From Blastomyces gilchristii SLH14081 (Eukaryota > Ascomycota > Eurotiomycetes > Onygenales > Ajellomycetaceae), in NCBI RefSeq assembly GCF_000003855.2, contig NW_003101681.1, forward strand, positions 1,743,893 to 1,807,892: a stretch of DNA of 64,000 nucleotides, read 5' to 3'. Positions 11,300 to 22,687 of the stretch are shown here, in pieces (positions within the stretch are counted from its first letter, which is position 1; the number at the start of each line of letters is the position of its first letter). Below the pieces are notes generated by a model. It was not told the origin of the DNA and did no database searches. It saw only the letters and a program-made list of their open reading frames with translations. The position numbers and the translations under genes were made by a program.

Positions 11300-12534
11300 A
11301 TGGTTCTTCAGCAACATGCCAGTTCTCTCTTATCCCGGGGCCCCTGGCGGCCCTTCTTCCAATCCCACATATCAATGCTCGCGTCTCCAGAATTTTCTCT
11401 GGCCACTATCTATAGAGACAGCAATGGTTCCGTGTACCCTCGCGTGCGTACGTGCATATTCCGTGGGTTTTGGACAGAACTTGATTTGCGAGAGGAGGCT
11501 AGGAAACTGCTTCTGGAAGACGAGAAAGGAAGCAAGGAGGGTGGGCTAAACCCCACTGTATTCGAAAGTGACTTGTTGACATTTACCACCGATGTCCGAA
11601 TGGAAAAAGTTGCTCAGATGGAGTCTTCCTATGACGGATCCGATTGGGGAAATAGAGATAGAGGCGGAGGCCCCATTGAAGCCGTCTTCTGGGTCAAAGA
11701 TGCGATGACGCAATGGAGGATTAAGGGTAGGTCATTTATCATTGGAAGCGACAGCCGTGATGCCGGTGAATTGAAGTCGCGAGAAAATATACGGCAGTGG
11801 GTACGACGCAGAGAGGGCAGCGCAGATGATGATGTTAAGAGATGGACTTGGGAGAAGGAGATTACAGCTAATTTTGCGAATCTAAGCCCCACGATGAGAG
11901 GTATGTTTTAAACTTGATATAATTTCTTTCTTATTCTTTTCCTTTATTTTTTCTTCCTGTCTGGCGTTAACGTCACGTCACGAATTACAACGAATCGTTT
12001 TGTTCTACATGCACCATGCCGTAAAACCAAGCGCAAGAACACGTATCCATCCCTTTATATAAACTTCATTGCTTGCCAGACAAAAATGAAAGAGAAGTAA
12101 CGCTATCTCTCACCCAAATGCCCAATCTACACTGTCATTCTTGCATTCCCTCTGACTCCTCTTTTCCTTTTGCAAATGGAGAATGCATATATGCGTAAGC
12201 GGCTAACCACCCACTTATCAATAATAAACCACGTCGCTGAATAGGCTCCTTCAAAAACCCGCCACCTGGAACAACACGGTTGGAGTCATCAAATAATCAT
12301 TCGCTCATGCTAGGTCAAAGAGTGGACGACATTCATGATCCTATAGCAAGAGCGAATTTCCGTGTCGTTGTCATTGTTCCTGAAGAGGTTGAAAGTGTCG
12401 ATTTGACTTCTCCGGAAAATGCAAAGCGGATGAGGTGGACTCTAACCAGGCAAATTGAGAAAGCTGAGGACTGTGGCGAAGCTGGTGATGGATGTAACCA
12501 GGGCACTTGGGAAGTGACTGAACTTTGGCCCTGA
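11300..12534 (+). CDS. Alr4036-family FMN-binding protein (pyridoxamine 5'-phosphate oxidase-like)
   Basis: A split-barrel flavin-binding protein of the Alr4036/Pyridox_oxase_2 type, related to pyridoxamine-phosphate oxidases; its substrate in fungi is unknown. Two exons, 11300-11900 and 12245-12534, give 296 aa. The 344-nt intron (donor GTATGT, acceptor AATAG) is long for this window. Characteristic segments are APWRP-like GPWRPFFQSHI near the N-terminus, PRVRTCIFRGFW (about 47-58), LLTFTTDVRMEKV, AVFWVKDAMTQWRIKG, and after the splice GSFKNPPPGT, DPIARANFRVVVIVPEEVE and the terminal WEVTELWP. The ATG at 11300 (ACAAACATGG) fits the usual start just before the first domain strand. Upstream in-frame ATGs at 11189 would add residues unlike the family. 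It is divergent from ASA1. Family assignment is firm, function is not. Confidence 0.88.
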
Positions 12535-13514
12535 CGAGCTTGATCCTCTCATCGTGTAGTGTTAGCATGACGAGAGGACATTCGTATTCTTCCGAGGAGA
12601 CGGCTGGAGGAAGTGAAGTGGGAGGATATTAACACCTTTCAATTGATATATCCCCTCTTCTTTACTGTTTTGTTCGAGCCTGGCTACAGATGACCCCCAT
12701 TTCATCCAACAAAGCAACTGTTTCTGGTATGATTCTAAGATATCATCCCGTCATGTGGTGCGATCAAAACAAAACTCCGTATTGCTTTTTCGCCATTCCT
12801 CTCTCTCATCCTCATGCAAGCTGAAGGGAGCTTCACTCGTGTTGTCCAAAAAGTTTTATGGGTACTTTTGTGTATCATTGAATACATTTCTCAAGCTCTG
12901 TTCTACTTAACAATTTCCAAGCCCAACTCTTTTCACATCAGAAAAAACCAAGAAGTATAGAGTCCCTTTATCATATTCCTTTCTTCCTTTCTTTCGTCAC
13001 CCAACAAACAACCTTGGAAGTGGCAAACCAGCATTAAACTCCCAACTCACATTTCTGCCATCTCTTTTCAGAAGACAAGTGAGATGCGTTCCGACAAACC
13101 CTCTCTCTTACCCTTCACGCAGATTTAAAAAACCTACAACGGGCTTCTTTCATATACGATATCTCGCGGAATTAGACATCTTGCGTCGCGTTGCGGCCCG
13201 GCTTGCATCTATCTCCCCTTTCATATTACCACCGCAACTACGAGCAGTCACAAAACTTAGGGCCGTCTCCAACGATTGCAAGCTCATATCAGCCATCTCT
13301 TCCCCCATGCGGCATTTTATTCTCTTCTTAAAAAATCTTTGGAGACCAGGAATAGTCTACCATATCAGGGTAAATCCACAAGAAGAAAAGACCGACTCTA
13401 CATGTTCCACCAACCAACTACACGCCCAAATATTATCATATCCTACCCCATTTTCCGCCTCATACTCTGTCCACTATTCAAAAATTGTTCAGAACGGCCT
13501 AAAGCCAAAAGGAA
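12535..13514. other. Long intergenic region upstream of the Cys-rich gene
   Basis: About 980 bp with no recognisable gene. It is CT-rich in places (12780-13080), which fits a long fungal leader or promoter. An in-frame stop (TAA at 13500-13502) directly precedes the next start codon. Open frames at 13079-13531 and 13276-13686 show no domain and overlap the real first exon in another frame. Confidence 0.5.
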
Positions 13515-15192
13515 ATGTGGAGCTGCAGTGACACTGAACCGGAAGAAGACGACACCACGACCCGTCGATGCTCATACTGCGGACGCTTCGGCAACTCCAA
13601 GAGCATTGTCGAAGAGACAGGCCTCTGCCACAAATGTCATGAAAACGTGCATTCTTCATCCAAGGATGATGTTGCTTCTATCATGACTGGCAAGAACGGG
13701 GGTGGGGCAAGCAGTGTCGCAGCAGCAGTCATGTTGCAGATGGCAGCGGTAGACGTCAATGACGATTTAAGCTCCATCAGAAGCATTACCTCCATTCACT
13801 CTGATCAGGAAGACGATGAGGAAGAGGAGGAGGAGGATGGTAACTCCAGCGAAGACGGGGACGGAGATGGAAGTGAGAGAGAGAAGAGGACACACGATGA
13901 TCGGAAACTCAGGGGTAGTGGTAGGAATGTCTCTAGCAACACGATAACGGAATCAAATCTGTGTGCGCGATGCTGGAAAACCCCATCAACGACGATCCTG
14001 TACAATACACCCATCTGTAATGAATGCTATCGGATCGCGCAGGAGAAGCGGGTAAGCCCTCCTCTTATAACTCTTTCAATGGTTCATTGCCAGGCTGACA
14101 CATACCTAATTTCAAACAGGAACATACCAAGGGTACAAAGGTGAGAGGCAAATTCTTTTGACAAAAAAGAAAAGGGGTGGATGGAGAACCTCCCCAACAC
14201 GGTAGGGTAGAAAATAGACGAACCAGGCTACTAAGTCAACTCCTGACAACAAGAAACGCTTCCAACCGCCAACCCCTCACCTCCAACCGGGCAAAAGGCT
14301 GACGCGAGTCTGCGACTCATGCCGTCGGAAGAGAAAGCGCTGCCAGCACCGCCGGGTGGTGGACGAGAACGATCGTGAGTAAAAAATGACAGTTTCACGC
14401 AAATATAATTTCAGGCTCCATTTGCCAAAGGAAAAAAACCCCAGAGAAGCTGTTGCTAACACAAAAGCAAAATATATACAGCTGACGCCGACTTCCGGCG
14501 GAAACGGTCGAGGAAAGAGCGGACATCGGCCGTGACAAACAACCGTGCGGGGAGGAGCAGTACCAGTTCTTCCTCCGTGATTGAAGTCAATGACACGGGT
14601 ATGAGCGCTCGAGATTGTGAAGCCAGATATACCAGTATAATCCCGCTCTAACCACATATATGTATAAATGACATGTATACAGTCATCGTGTCAGAGACGG
14701 AGCAAGAGCCCATGGCACTTCAATGTGCCCGCACCAACACGACGACCACTACTACCACCACCACCACCATGTCAACCACGGGCACGGACACAAGCACAGC
14801 AAAAGCCAGCACCACTCCTACCAACGGAGCCATGCCAGCAAAAGCACCCATCACAGATTCTCCTCGCACCCCTCCAGCCCTCAATAGGGACGGGTATTCG
14901 GCCAGCAATCTGCGGCGGGCGATCGAGGGGTCCGTCCACGTCGTGTTCTCCAGGGAGATGGATAGGTTGGTGGGAACGGCGGAGAAGAAACTTGCGGACG
15001 CTGCAAGTGCGCTTGACGATGTCAAGGCACATATGACGGCGTGGTTGGGTTGTGCGAAAGGAGGTATGCGCCATTTTTTTTATTTGTTCTTTTTATTATT
15101 TTTATTTATCTCATGGAAATGGGTGGCTAGGTAGTTGTATGCATGAAGAGGCGAAGCCGACTGATTCGTTTTGGAGTTTAGATCACGGGTAG
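13515..15192 (+). CDS. Unrecognised Cys-rich protein with GATA-like zinc knuckles and a half-Zn2Cys6 basic motif
   Basis: I do not recognise an orthologue. Six exons can be joined without breaking frame: 13515-14051, 14120-14140 (21 nt), 14254-14374, 14482-14598, 14683-15063 and 15131-15192. They give 412 aa. Visible features are C-x2-C-x15-C-x2-C (starting CSYC, residues about 19-41), an Asp/Glu-rich stretch (about 95-120), C-x2-C-x14-C-x2-C (starting CARCW, about 153-174, GATA-finger-like spacing but shorter), and a basic CDSCRRKRKRC stretch that resembles the first half of a Zn2Cys6 cluster without the later cysteines. A second basic run (RRKRSRKER), a Thr-rich linker and an amphipathic Ala-rich C-terminal helix follow. 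Nuclear, possibly DNA-binding, is an inference from the Cys and Arg/Lys pattern. The exon structure is from splice signals only. Confidence 0.6.
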
Positions 15193-16309
15193 GTTTCATG
15201 CGCTTGGTTTAAATCTGTTGGTTAATGCGCATTGTCCTATCCTTGGGCGAATTGACAGCCACGGACATGGGCTCGATAAAGAGTTGGTGATCGATCGAGT
15301 TAATATCTCCATGTGCGACGACAACGGAATCTAGGTTGTTTTCTGTCCAGGGAGGCGGACTTCGGACTGGACTGGGGGAGAAATGTTGGGTAGCACAAGA
15401 GACCCTTTTTTTTTTTTTTTTTCCTGATCGACCTCATATTTAGACCATCAAATTCTAAAAGAAAGAAAATAAACTCCCGTTATTTCACATCCCTTGTATG
15501 TCTTGCAGCATCCAAGTGGTATAAATTAGATTAATCCGTTGTTGTGTTTTTAAAAAGTCGTGCCGGCCCAAGTCGAGAGTCATTCGTGCCCCTTTAACCA
15601 AAATCTATACTTCCACGCTCCTCCCTTTTTTTTGGAAATATATATAATGGGACTAGCTATTTTACTATATAAAGCACCAATAGCAGACATCGCGGGGCGA
15701 GCGATTTTAATCTCCACAGCCCATCTGAAGAGCAAAGAATCGTGGTCGCTACGATCGGCGTAGGGCGTGTGGGCAGACTAAGTATATACTTATATTTACA
15801 TATATATTTAAGGAACCCAAGCACAGAAAGGCCGCGAGGCCAAGCGGATGTCGGTTTAGTGCTACTCAGACGACTTCGGGGCGTGTAAGGTAGTTAGTTG
15901 CGTTGGAATTCCCATGGTTTTGGCATTTGGCAATTTGCCCCAGTGGACCCCACGCCCGCTTGTGGGGGGTCAAGGGGCGCAGCGGCCACGAGCATCTGTT
16001 ATGTTAGGGGCCTTTTGCGAAAGATTTAGCTTTGGTCAGGGAGATAGGTTAAGTGAACGGGACACTTGCGAGCAACCTAGGACAATAGAGGGTGCCATGG
16101 CGCGATATATAGATCTAGTCGATCGTAGGGGAAAAGGGCGGGGTGAGAGCAGGGGATTTGGATTCCGGTGTTAGAAACATGTATGTAGACATGCATATAC
16201 AAACATAATTCACTTGTATGTATATATGTAGGTATAATAATATCTTAATAAAGGAGATGGAAGCAAGGAGAGGAGGAATAGATAAGAAGCTTCAGTGCAG
16301 TTGTGTTGG

Positions 16310-16358
<49 letters not shown>

Positions 16359-16618
16359 GCACATACATATATATAAATAAACTTGAGGATCACTTATGCG
16401 AGTCTTGACGGGGCATGCATCCTGTTGCTATTTATATTATAGGCCAGAAGCCAGAGGCCTGATTATGAATGAAACATCGAATTGTGCTGTGAAGCAGGGG
16501 AGAGTACAAAATAAGAGAGCAGAACGAAAGAAAGCTCTAGGCACAGATAGATGGAGAAAAGAGGAGCTAAGTTAGCTGATTCATTGAGAAAGATCAATGA
16601 ATGGTGAAAATATTAATG
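15193..16618. other. Intergenic region at the edge of the repeat domain
   Basis: Roughly 1.4 kb without a supportable gene. It includes T-runs near 15411-15422, AT-rich stretches near 15640-15810 and a GC-richer patch at 15820-16150 with an 86-codon open frame (15914-16174) that shows no domain and no Kozak support. The end meets the first TIR element. Confidence 0.5.
16312..16353. repeat. 42-nt poly(T) tract
   Basis: An uninterrupted run of 42 T about 270 bp upstream of the first transposon terminus. It is the second very long homopolymer of the window. No element boundary can be attached to it. Confidence 0.95.
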
Positions 16619-16942
16619 TAATCAATCACCTAACACTCATTTCCACCTAACACTCAACCTTTGTAAATCAATTACAATCAACTTTAAATGTTAATGTCTC
16701 AATAAATATTCATTATTTTAATTTTTTAATTTATAATCTATAAATATCAAGACTTATAGTATAATATAATTCAAAATTATTATAATATAGTTAAAATTGA
16801 TTAAAATATAGATTCAATTAGAAAATAAAATACAGTAAAATATTATTATTATTATTATTATTCTTTCATTATACTCATATGCAAGCGGAGCTTATGATAA
16901 GTCCTTGTGTGATGTTAAATACAGGTCAAGTGTTGGTTATAC

Positions 16943-17037
16943 TGTCAGGTCACGTGATCTGGCTTACTAATCCTTTCACCATATAACTTTCCACAAGCTA
17001 GCAACCTTTCAATCACACAAGCTTTACACCTTTCACA
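16943..17037 (+). repeat. 5' LTR of copia element A
   Basis: 95-bp LTR starting TGTCAGGTCACGTGATC and ending TTTCACA. It contains a CACGTG palindrome. It differs from the 3' LTR mainly by C/T and G/A transitions. Confidence 0.93.
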
Positions 17038-18841
17038 GGTTATGAGATCTGTTTTGTATAAAATCACTGCCAATTCGGGATTCCTTGTCAATATACTCAT
17101 TATTTAAACTACTGCTTCATTTGATACACTCTTCAGAAGTTAAAATCATCTTATTCTATCAGTATTGATGCATTTGAGATCTTGATGATTAATAATACTA
17201 CTGCTCACTTAAAAAAGAGGCTTGCAGAAAATGCATTACATTTGCAAAAAAGCAAGAAAAAGAGAATGATATTGACAAGAATTTAATAAATGAATATTGA
17301 GAATTCAATAAACAAATATCAAGATAGTGAATTTAATATGATCTCACTTATATACATGTTCATAATCTTGTATTCTTTTCACTGAATCAGTTGCAGTTGA
17401 TGATGATAATAATTCTTCACACTTATACTCTGTCAGTGAACATTCTTCTGAAGTCTTTGAAAGCTTCATTGAAGAACATCTCACAACACTCTCTCAATTC
17501 AAAGCTGGTTTGAATACAGCTTCTGACACAGTCAGGCCGGCCTCTCAATCTACTTAACAGCTTGATAAAGCTGGTTCTCATGAAGTCAACAGTTTGAGTG
17601 AGACAATATCAGATCAACAGATGAAACATCTCAAGATAATACTTGAGATGAATAAGAGAAAGTAAAAAGTCTTAGAACTCAAACTACAACTGAAAAAACT
17701 CTGTTAACAGAGATTCTCTACAGATTAACTACAGAATGTTAATAATCATTCTGTTATTATATTAACAGTTACATAAAATTCTAATCTTAGTGAAAGATTA
17801 AAATTCAATCTTTATAAACTAAATAGCTGTGTTGACAAGGTAATCTCTCAATTCAAGAAAGATATCAAGAATACTGTGAGATTAAATAGTCTAACTGACA
17901 CATTTAATTACATCACATGAAGTATTTTCATGAAATTGAAACTGATTAATGTATAGTGTTAATATATAATAGAGAAATAATAGACTCAGAACTCTCTACA
18001 AAGAGATGATAAATAAGCATTATTCTGAGATGTCAGAAATCAGTGACTCTACACATTCATCTTGAACTTCTTGAGTGCAGGTGTCAGATCACATTTCTTC
18101 AAGTATGATAAAAATTAAATCACTTATACTCTATGAAATATAATTGAATAGAAATACTCTGTTCTTAAAACACAGTTACACTGTAAGACAGTTCTGAAAT
18201 TCATATCTTTTAATAACATACAGATTATCAATCTACACACATTCTTTAATAAGTTTCAGTTCACTATTATAAAATTAAAGATGTTGAATACTTTCTTCTC
18301 AGATGTGTGAATATTTGATATCTTCTACTCAGTTCTACTCAATAATTGAAGAAATTATGTTTAGAAGAAGATAGAGAAGATACAGGATTTTAAATTCACA
18401 GCTGTGATATTGAATATTGATCTTCTCATGAAGAAAATCTGTTTATAACTTAATTCTTCAAAAGATAAAAAGAATCTGCAGAATATAGATTCTGCAGTTA
18501 ACTCAGCTATAACAGTTATAACAGCTACAATAGCTATAACAGCTACATCAACTATTAGTAACAATACATCAAATTCAGTCTGTGAAGACTGTACTGAATG
18601 TGATTGTAGCAGTATATAAGAGAGTTTCTGAAATTATCAGAGATCAGAAAACTTATCTACATATTCTGAATATGAGAGATCTCATTTTAATAACTGTTGA
18701 TTAATCAATTCAGACAGTGCTTCAGATAATTGAAGAATCTACAACACTGTGAGAATAAAGAAATTCAAAGAAAAGAAGAAAAAGAATAATAGTGAGAGTG
18801 AGACTTAACTATTTATTACAGATGATTCAGAGATCTTTCAG

Positions 18842-19477
18842 ATGATAAATTTTACAGAGATTATTAATGTGTCAGTCTGTTTCATAGAACTTCACAAGAA
18901 TCCCTTCAACAGGTGTTTATACATATCAAAAGACATCATCTTTCAGAAGGACCTCTGTCTTGCTGATTCATTGATACTGACTACTTCACACAACCCGAAG
19001 ATTCTACCCAATGCGGCCCATAAAGCGGCTGCGGCGATTCCTTCGGCGACACCAGGCCTACCCACTGCGGCCCGTCAAGAGACTGCGGCGATTCCTTCAG
19101 AGACACCAGGCCTACCCACTGCGGCCTGTCAAGAGACTGCAGCGATTCCTGATCCATCAATTGATAATCTATTCATTGATGAGGAAATTCGACCTGAGTG
19201 TCCATTATTTCTCATACTCACTAATAATTGGTGGATTGACTATGATATCTCCGCGAGAATATCTACTCTTTTAGTGCAGAATACACTGAACTCCCTGAAA
19301 CTCACAGTTGAATCTGATGACCCTCTGACATCTACAAGGAATATCACTATAGTAGGGGAATCAACAGTGGGGGAATCTTCAGTGAGAGACAGTCTTGAAG
19401 ACCTACTCATCAATCCCGAGATCACTGCACTTCTGATCTCAAAAAACCTCACACACGCCAAAGCTTCCATGGAATGA
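18842..19477 (+). pseudogene. Copia pol fragment between integrase and reverse transcriptase, with Pro/Ala tandem repeats
   Basis: A 211-codon open stretch of element A. Its start resembles the segment after the copia integrase core (residues CLYISKDIIFQKD), and its end resembles the region that leads into the RVT_2 domain. It stops at a TGA where related elements carry a Trp codon. In the middle lie three imperfect copies of a roughly 20-residue Ala/Pro-rich unit (IP-SETPGLPTAA-type), about 19010-19150. This part is GC-richer than its surroundings. It is not a functional gene. Confidence 0.7.
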
Positions 19478-19698
19478 AAGTATTATTACAAGGCCTGTGT
19501 TAAAGAGATCAATCATTTGAAATATACACATTGAAAAGAGAATATAAAGAAGATATAGAGATAGAGGGATAAAAAATGATGTATATCATGACTGGTTTTT
19601 CATTGCTACACATTTTCCAGTCATTTTTTGTACCTGTACTTGATTTGAAGGCGAATTTTGTATATAGCATCGTGTATAGTTACTCTGGTGAGTGGGGA

Positions 19699-19793
19699 TG
19701 TCAGGTCACATGATCTGGCTTACTAATCCTTTCACCATATAACTTTCCACAAGCTAGCAACCTTTCAATCACACAAGCTTTACACCTTCCACA
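19699..19793 (+). repeat. 3' LTR of copia element A
   Basis: 95-bp LTR starting TGTCAGGTCACATGATC. Compared with the 5' copy the CACGTG has become CACATG. The TSD TATAC follows immediately. Confidence 0.93.
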
Positions 19794-19981
19794 TATACAG
19801 GAGGAAATACAGGTGTTGAGACCATGCCAAGATAACAAGAACATAGGAAAATACAAAGGAGTGACAATTAGATACATGCGATAATAACTTCTCAGCTCAG
19901 GAACATAGAGCAATTCATTGAAGCGATTTGTACACCTCTGTATTTATTAGAAATCTGAGATGCTTGAGTTCCAGATTTAAT

Positions 19982-20074
19982 GTATTCTCTGCAGGTTTCG
20001 AACCCACGTGTCTTGGTTTCCCACGCCAAGGCGCTACTGAGTGGCCGCATTAACCATTCGGCCACTGAGAATAC
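19982..20074 (-). tRNA. tRNA-like sequence or tRNA pseudogene inside T1
   Basis: On the minus strand a 93-nt segment closes with an acceptor-like stem (GTATTCTC pairs with GAGAATAC). It has a good pol III A box (TGGCCGAATGG) and a B box (GGTTCGAAACC) in the right order and spacing. The length suggests a class II tRNA (Ser or Leu type) with a long variable arm, or one with an intron. The anticodon arm does not fold cleanly, so I give no amino acid. The T stem has wobble pairs that fit RIP-type decay. It lies in the interior of the T1 element. Confidence 0.6.
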
Positions 20075-20795
20075 ACTAAAATAAAATATATAATATTTTA
20101 TTATAAATTAAGAAATATGTATTATATATTATTGAAAATAATAATTCTTATATAAATATATAATAATTTAATAAATATTAAATTATTTTATATAAGAATT
20201 CTATATTTTAATTTTTAAGAATTTTTTTATTTTTTTATTATAATTTTTTTTTTATAAATTATAAGTAAAATATTGAAAATTCTTGAAATTTTAAATTTTA
20301 AAAAATAATTTATTAAATATAAATATATTTAAATGATTTGATATAATAATTTATTTAAATTACAATTTTAAAGTATAAATAATACATAGTTATTACACAA
20401 ATAGTATTTTAAAATATAAAATTTTTCATAAAAATTTAAATAAATTAATAATAAATAAGAATTTCAAGATAAAATTTTATATTTTATTAAAAATATATAT
20501 AATCTATAAGATATTTAATTTTTATATAAAAATAATTTATATTTATAAGTATATTTATAAATATAAACTGTGTATTTTATTTTAAAATAGTATTTTAAAA
20601 AGCTTAATAAATTAATAATTATATGTTATTTTCTCATAGAAATTTAATATAATATAATATATATCTACAAATTATTGTTCTGTTTTTTAGAATAGTTTTA
20701 AATAAATATTCATTGAGATATAAATATTTGAAGTTGATTGTAATTGATTTACAAAGGCAAGTGTTAGGTGAAAACAAGCGTTAGATAATTGATTA

Positions 20796-21823
20796 TGTTA
20801 AATATTCAATCTTTGCTTTTTTTTCTTTTTTTTTCCCCTTATGAGCCCGCCCGGCCCCTTACTAAGCCGTTTAGAAAAACAAGAGCCAGGGGATCAAGGA
20901 GCAAACACCAAAGCTTTTAAATAGTTAAAGAGTACAAAAGGGGGTAAAGAAAGATATGTCTCCTCTTTTCGGGGGCGCGGATATGGTCAGAGGCCAGGAG
21001 ACAGGGGAATTTAAGCAATATAGGCCTGGCAGGTTGAATGTTATATTATAGACTGTGCTTTTCATCAAAGAGAGTAGTTGACAGCAGACCATTCCTAACG
21101 GCCAGTCAGTCAGCTAGTTATCCAGACAAAGCATGATACTGACAGGGAAAATGCATGAGAAGCCAGAACCTCATCCCAGCGAGAGGGAAAGTTGTACCGA
21201 GAAGCACATGGCTGGATTATTGAAGCAGAAGTCCATCCAGCCATCTCTTATGACTCCTCTATTACTCGTCGTGGCCGTTTTCCATTCAAAAATATGCCCC
21301 CAATATTACCTCTCAGGTCAAAGCGCACTCTGTCTGATACAAGAAAGAATAAAGAAAGAAAAAGAAGAAAAGAGGAGAAAAAAGAGGGTCATTTGAGGTG
21401 GAAAAATGCAGGAGGTAAAAGGGAAGGATTTCTCCTTCCCCCAGCTCCTAGGACATTCATGAATGATCCCATCCGCACCAACGCGGCGGAATCGATGAGA
21501 TCCTCACAGCATCTCCTTCGTATCTAGCAGATACTTAAAAGTCGGGTGGTGGGAGGAAGATTCTTCCCTTCTTCACTTCCATTCTCTGGTCCGTAACTTT
21601 TTCTTTCCTTTCCGGGTATTAATCTTTGGCCAAAAGAAAAACAGTCAGCCATAACTATGTGTTGAACCCCTGCTGTACATACGGATTTTGTTTTCCCTTC
21701 CCAATATGCGGTTGGCGGGCGCCAAGGATGGTCTTGTCTCTTCTGCTCAATGAGAGATGCATAACTATTGTGTTGCACAGTCCAGTGCCCCAGTCCAACT
21801 GCAGATGTATGTACATGTATGTA
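20796..21823. other. Non-RIP island between T1 and copia element B
   Basis: About 1 kb of normal composition between two damaged elements, probably original chromosome sequence. Open frames at 21133-21396, 21192-21527 and 21524-21826 have no recognisable domain and no splice logic. Nothing further can be supported. Confidence 0.5.
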
Positions 21824-21828
21824 CATTG

Positions 21829-21924
21829 TGTGAAAGGTGTAAAGCTTGTGTGATTGAAAGGTTGCTAGCTTTGTGGGAAGTTATATGGTGGAAGGATTAG
21901 TAAGCCAGATCATGTGACCTGACA
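21829..21924 (-). repeat. 3' LTR of copia element B
   Basis: 96-bp LTR. On the plus strand it begins TGTGAAAGGTG and ends CCTGACA. It is the inverse of the LTRs of element A, with a one-base insertion. Confidence 0.92.
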
Positions 21925-22085
21925 TCCCCACTCATCAGAGTAACTATACATGATGCTATATACAAAATTCACCTTCAAATCAAGTACAAGTACTAAAAAT
22001 GACTGGAAAATGTGAAGTAATGAAAAACCAGTCATGATATACATCATTTTTTATCTCTCTATCCCTTCATCTTCATAATCTCCTT

Positions 22086-22289
22086 TCAATGTGTATATTT
22101 CAACATTTCAAGTGATTTAGTAAGCTCATCCACTGCATTCTCAGCAGATGAAACATATTGAATAGATATCTTATTCTTGCAGACAAGATTCTGAAGAATG
22201 TGAAAACAGACCTCTATATACTTTGAGCAGTGTGAAATTGCTTCAGAAGAGAATAGCTCTATGACAGACTTATTATCAGCATGAATCAT
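22086..22289 (-). pseudogene. Copia RNase H C-terminal fragment
   Basis: An open fragment of 67 codons with the copia RNase H signature HADNKSVIEL, followed by KYIEVCFHIL and ISIQYVSSAENAVDELTKSL, the usual end of a copia polyprotein. It lies just inside the 3' LTR, as expected. It is part of element B and not an independent gene. Confidence 0.85.
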
Positions 22290-22687
22290 ATAAGCCAGAT
22301 CATTGACTATGGTGGGAATGAGATGATTATCAGCATTCAGATTGTTGAGATGAGATGAGATGAAGTCAGCATCTTCTAGAAGCTCTCAGAGACAGACAAG
22401 CTCATATACAGTCTCAGAGAATGCAATATATTCAGCCTCTGTTGATGACTTAAAACCTCTGTTTGCCAGCAGCTCTGCCATGCAACAGGGCCACCTGCCA
22501 TGTAGATGATATAACTGGTGATTGAATGAGATTCTGAATTTCTACCGGCTCAATCGGCATCTGCATATGCTACAGGTTCAATTTCAGCACCTCTGTGATA
22601 GATTATACTCTCATTGATTGAACCCTGTAGATATCAGAGTATATACTTGTATACAGCCTAGTTCTTTAATGTAGGCTGGGAGCTGAA

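Larger units (their letters stand above)
16943..19793 (+). mobile_element. Copia element A: internally deleted Ty1/copia LTR retrotransposon
   Basis: Bounded by two 95-bp LTRs that begin TGTCAGG and end CACA, and flanked by the 5-bp TSD TATAC (16938-16942 and 19794-19798). The primer-binding region directly after the 5' LTR reads GGTTATGAG, complementary to the anticodon arm of initiator tRNA-Met. The purine tract GAGTGGGGA abuts the 3' LTR. Compared with element B it lacks about 1.5 kb of reverse transcriptase and RNase H sequence. The junction lies near 19515-19525. The remaining gag-integrase part is full of stops of the RIP type. Confidence 0.92.
16619..20795. mobile_element. T1: AT-rich TIR element, split by copia element A
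   Basis: The left end starts TAATCAATCACCTAAC and the right end is its inverted counterpart, giving terminal inverted repeats of about 90-100 bp. Without the inserted copia element it is about 1.3 kb. No transposase frame is visible, so it is probably non-autonomous. TA at the outer edge suggests a TA target, which would fit Tc1/mariner-like elements, but the class is an inference. Its interior holds a tRNA-like sequence. A further T1 end lies at 26184-26411 in direct orientation. Confidence 0.75.

Noticed and set aside
13805..14014. Minus-strand Ser-rich open frame
   Set aside because: It is the antisense shadow of the acidic Asp/Glu-rich stretch of the Cys-rich gene.
15914..16174. 86-codon open frame with Arg/Gly-rich end
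   Set aside because: No domain, no splice context and no neighbour logic; it fits chance opening in a GC-richer patch.
16943..19793. Copia A plus B read as one large inverted-repeat element
   Set aside because: Each has its own LTR pair and its own TSD (TATAC and CATTG), so they are separate insertions.
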